From Rhodospirillaceae bacterium CCH5-H10 (GTDB taxonomy: Bacteria > Pseudomonadota > Alphaproteobacteria > Reyranellales > Reyranellaceae), in NCBI GenBank assembly GCA_001557035.1, contig LSKJ01000861.1, positions 1-5,942 of the forward strand: 5,942 nucleotides of DNA, in the 5' to 3' direction. Shown here in pieces: positions 5,659 to 5,942 of this stretch. The position numbers were made by a program, and so were the translations under genes. The notes beneath the pieces were generated by a model. The model was not told the DNA's origin, made no database searches, and saw only the letters and a program-made list of their open reading frames with translations. The first letter of the stretch is position 1, and each line of letters opens with the position of its first letter.

Positions 5659-5942
5659 TCAGAGCTTGTTGGCGGCCGACTGGCGCGCCATGAAGTTGTC
5701 GAACGTGTTTTCGGCGACCCGGAACCAGAGAACCTCCTCGTTCCGGAACGGCTTCCACGAATCGTAGACCTTCTTGAACTTCGGGTTCTTGGCGATGGTC
5801 TCGGCATAGAGCTCGTTGGAAGCATTGAAGCACGCTTCCATCACCGCCTGGGGGAACGGCAGGAACTTCGTGCCGGCCGCCACGAGTTCGCGCAGCGCGC
5901 GCGGGTTCTGGGCGTCGTACTTGGCGACCGACCAGCTCACCG
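5659..5942 (-). CDS. TRAP transporter substrate-binding protein, C-terminal part (second paralogue, cut by window edge)
   Basis: The frame runs open from the right edge to a TGA at 5659-5661 and gives about 94 visible C-terminal residues of a DctP-family receptor. They align without gaps to the C-terminus of the receptor encoded at 4360-5463. Shared blocks are KYDA-NP-ALR-LVAAGT, PFP-AV-E-CF, KFKK-YD and LWFRVAENTFDNF, for roughly 60% identity by eye. The start, signal peptide and ligand-binding residues lie outside the window, so function beyond TRAP receptor cannot be refined. A GTG at 5938-5940 is an internal Val codon by alignment, not a start. The gene ends at its own terminator and is probably transcribed separately from the inner paralogue. 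Confidence 0.92.
   Translation of the reverse strand, partial: VSWSVAKYDAQNPRALRELVAAGTKFLPFPQAVMEACFNASNELYAETIAKNPKFKKVYDSWKPFRNEEVLWFRVAENTFDNFMARQSAANKL

Noticed and set aside
5453..5833. - strand open frame of 126 codons bridging the two receptor genes
   Set aside because: It is a frame-shifted reading of the second receptor's C-terminus plus intergenic DNA and a terminator; it shows no independent features.

Overview
The window is GC-rich, tightly packed bacterial chromosome with coding on both strands. Gene content (recR, a Bpt/Ate-type aminoacyl-tRNA-protein transferase, and a TRAP transporter of the FcbT/TakP class with a Tat-type solute receptor) points to a proteobacterium. The shape of the transferase and the abundance of TRAP genes make an alphaproteobacterium most likely; a beta- or gammaproteobacterium is not excluded.

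Left part (1-2012, + strand): three housekeeping-type genes in a row. They are recR (recombination mediator), a DUF4126 integral membrane protein starting 9 nt after the recR stop, and bpt (N-degron leucyl/arginyl transferase) after a 51-nt gap. That gap holds a possible -10 element placed so close to the bpt start that the transcript could be leaderless. The bpt stop codon lies inside a perfect 8-bp hairpin.

Middle part (2013-4298, + strand): a 154-nt intergenic region with a 7-bp inverted repeat, then dctQ and dctM. These are the small and large membrane subunits of a TRAP transporter, coupled by a 4-nt ATGA overlap. DctM is 529 residues, longer than classical DctM, with an extra hydrophobic segment at about residues 280-326.

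Right part (4300-5942): a strong GC hairpin acts as terminator between convergent genes. Two substrate-binding-protein genes follow in tandem on the - strand, each ending in a near-identical GCCCCGC-type terminator. The first (4360-5463) is complete with a twin-arginine signal. The second (5659 to the right edge) is cut by the window, and its visible C-terminus is clearly paralogous to the first (about 60% identical by eye). The 195-nt region between them contains the terminator of the outer gene and a perfect 8-bp inverted repeat upstream of the inner gene.

How the genes work together: DctQ and DctM should form the ion-driven membrane complex, and one or both periplasmic receptors should deliver an organic acid (probably a 2-oxoacid or other carboxylate, judged from the TakP-like receptor) to it. 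The notable points are the convergent split of receptor and membrane genes and the receptor duplication. No mobile element, tRNA, rRNA, CRISPR array or clearly novel system was seen.
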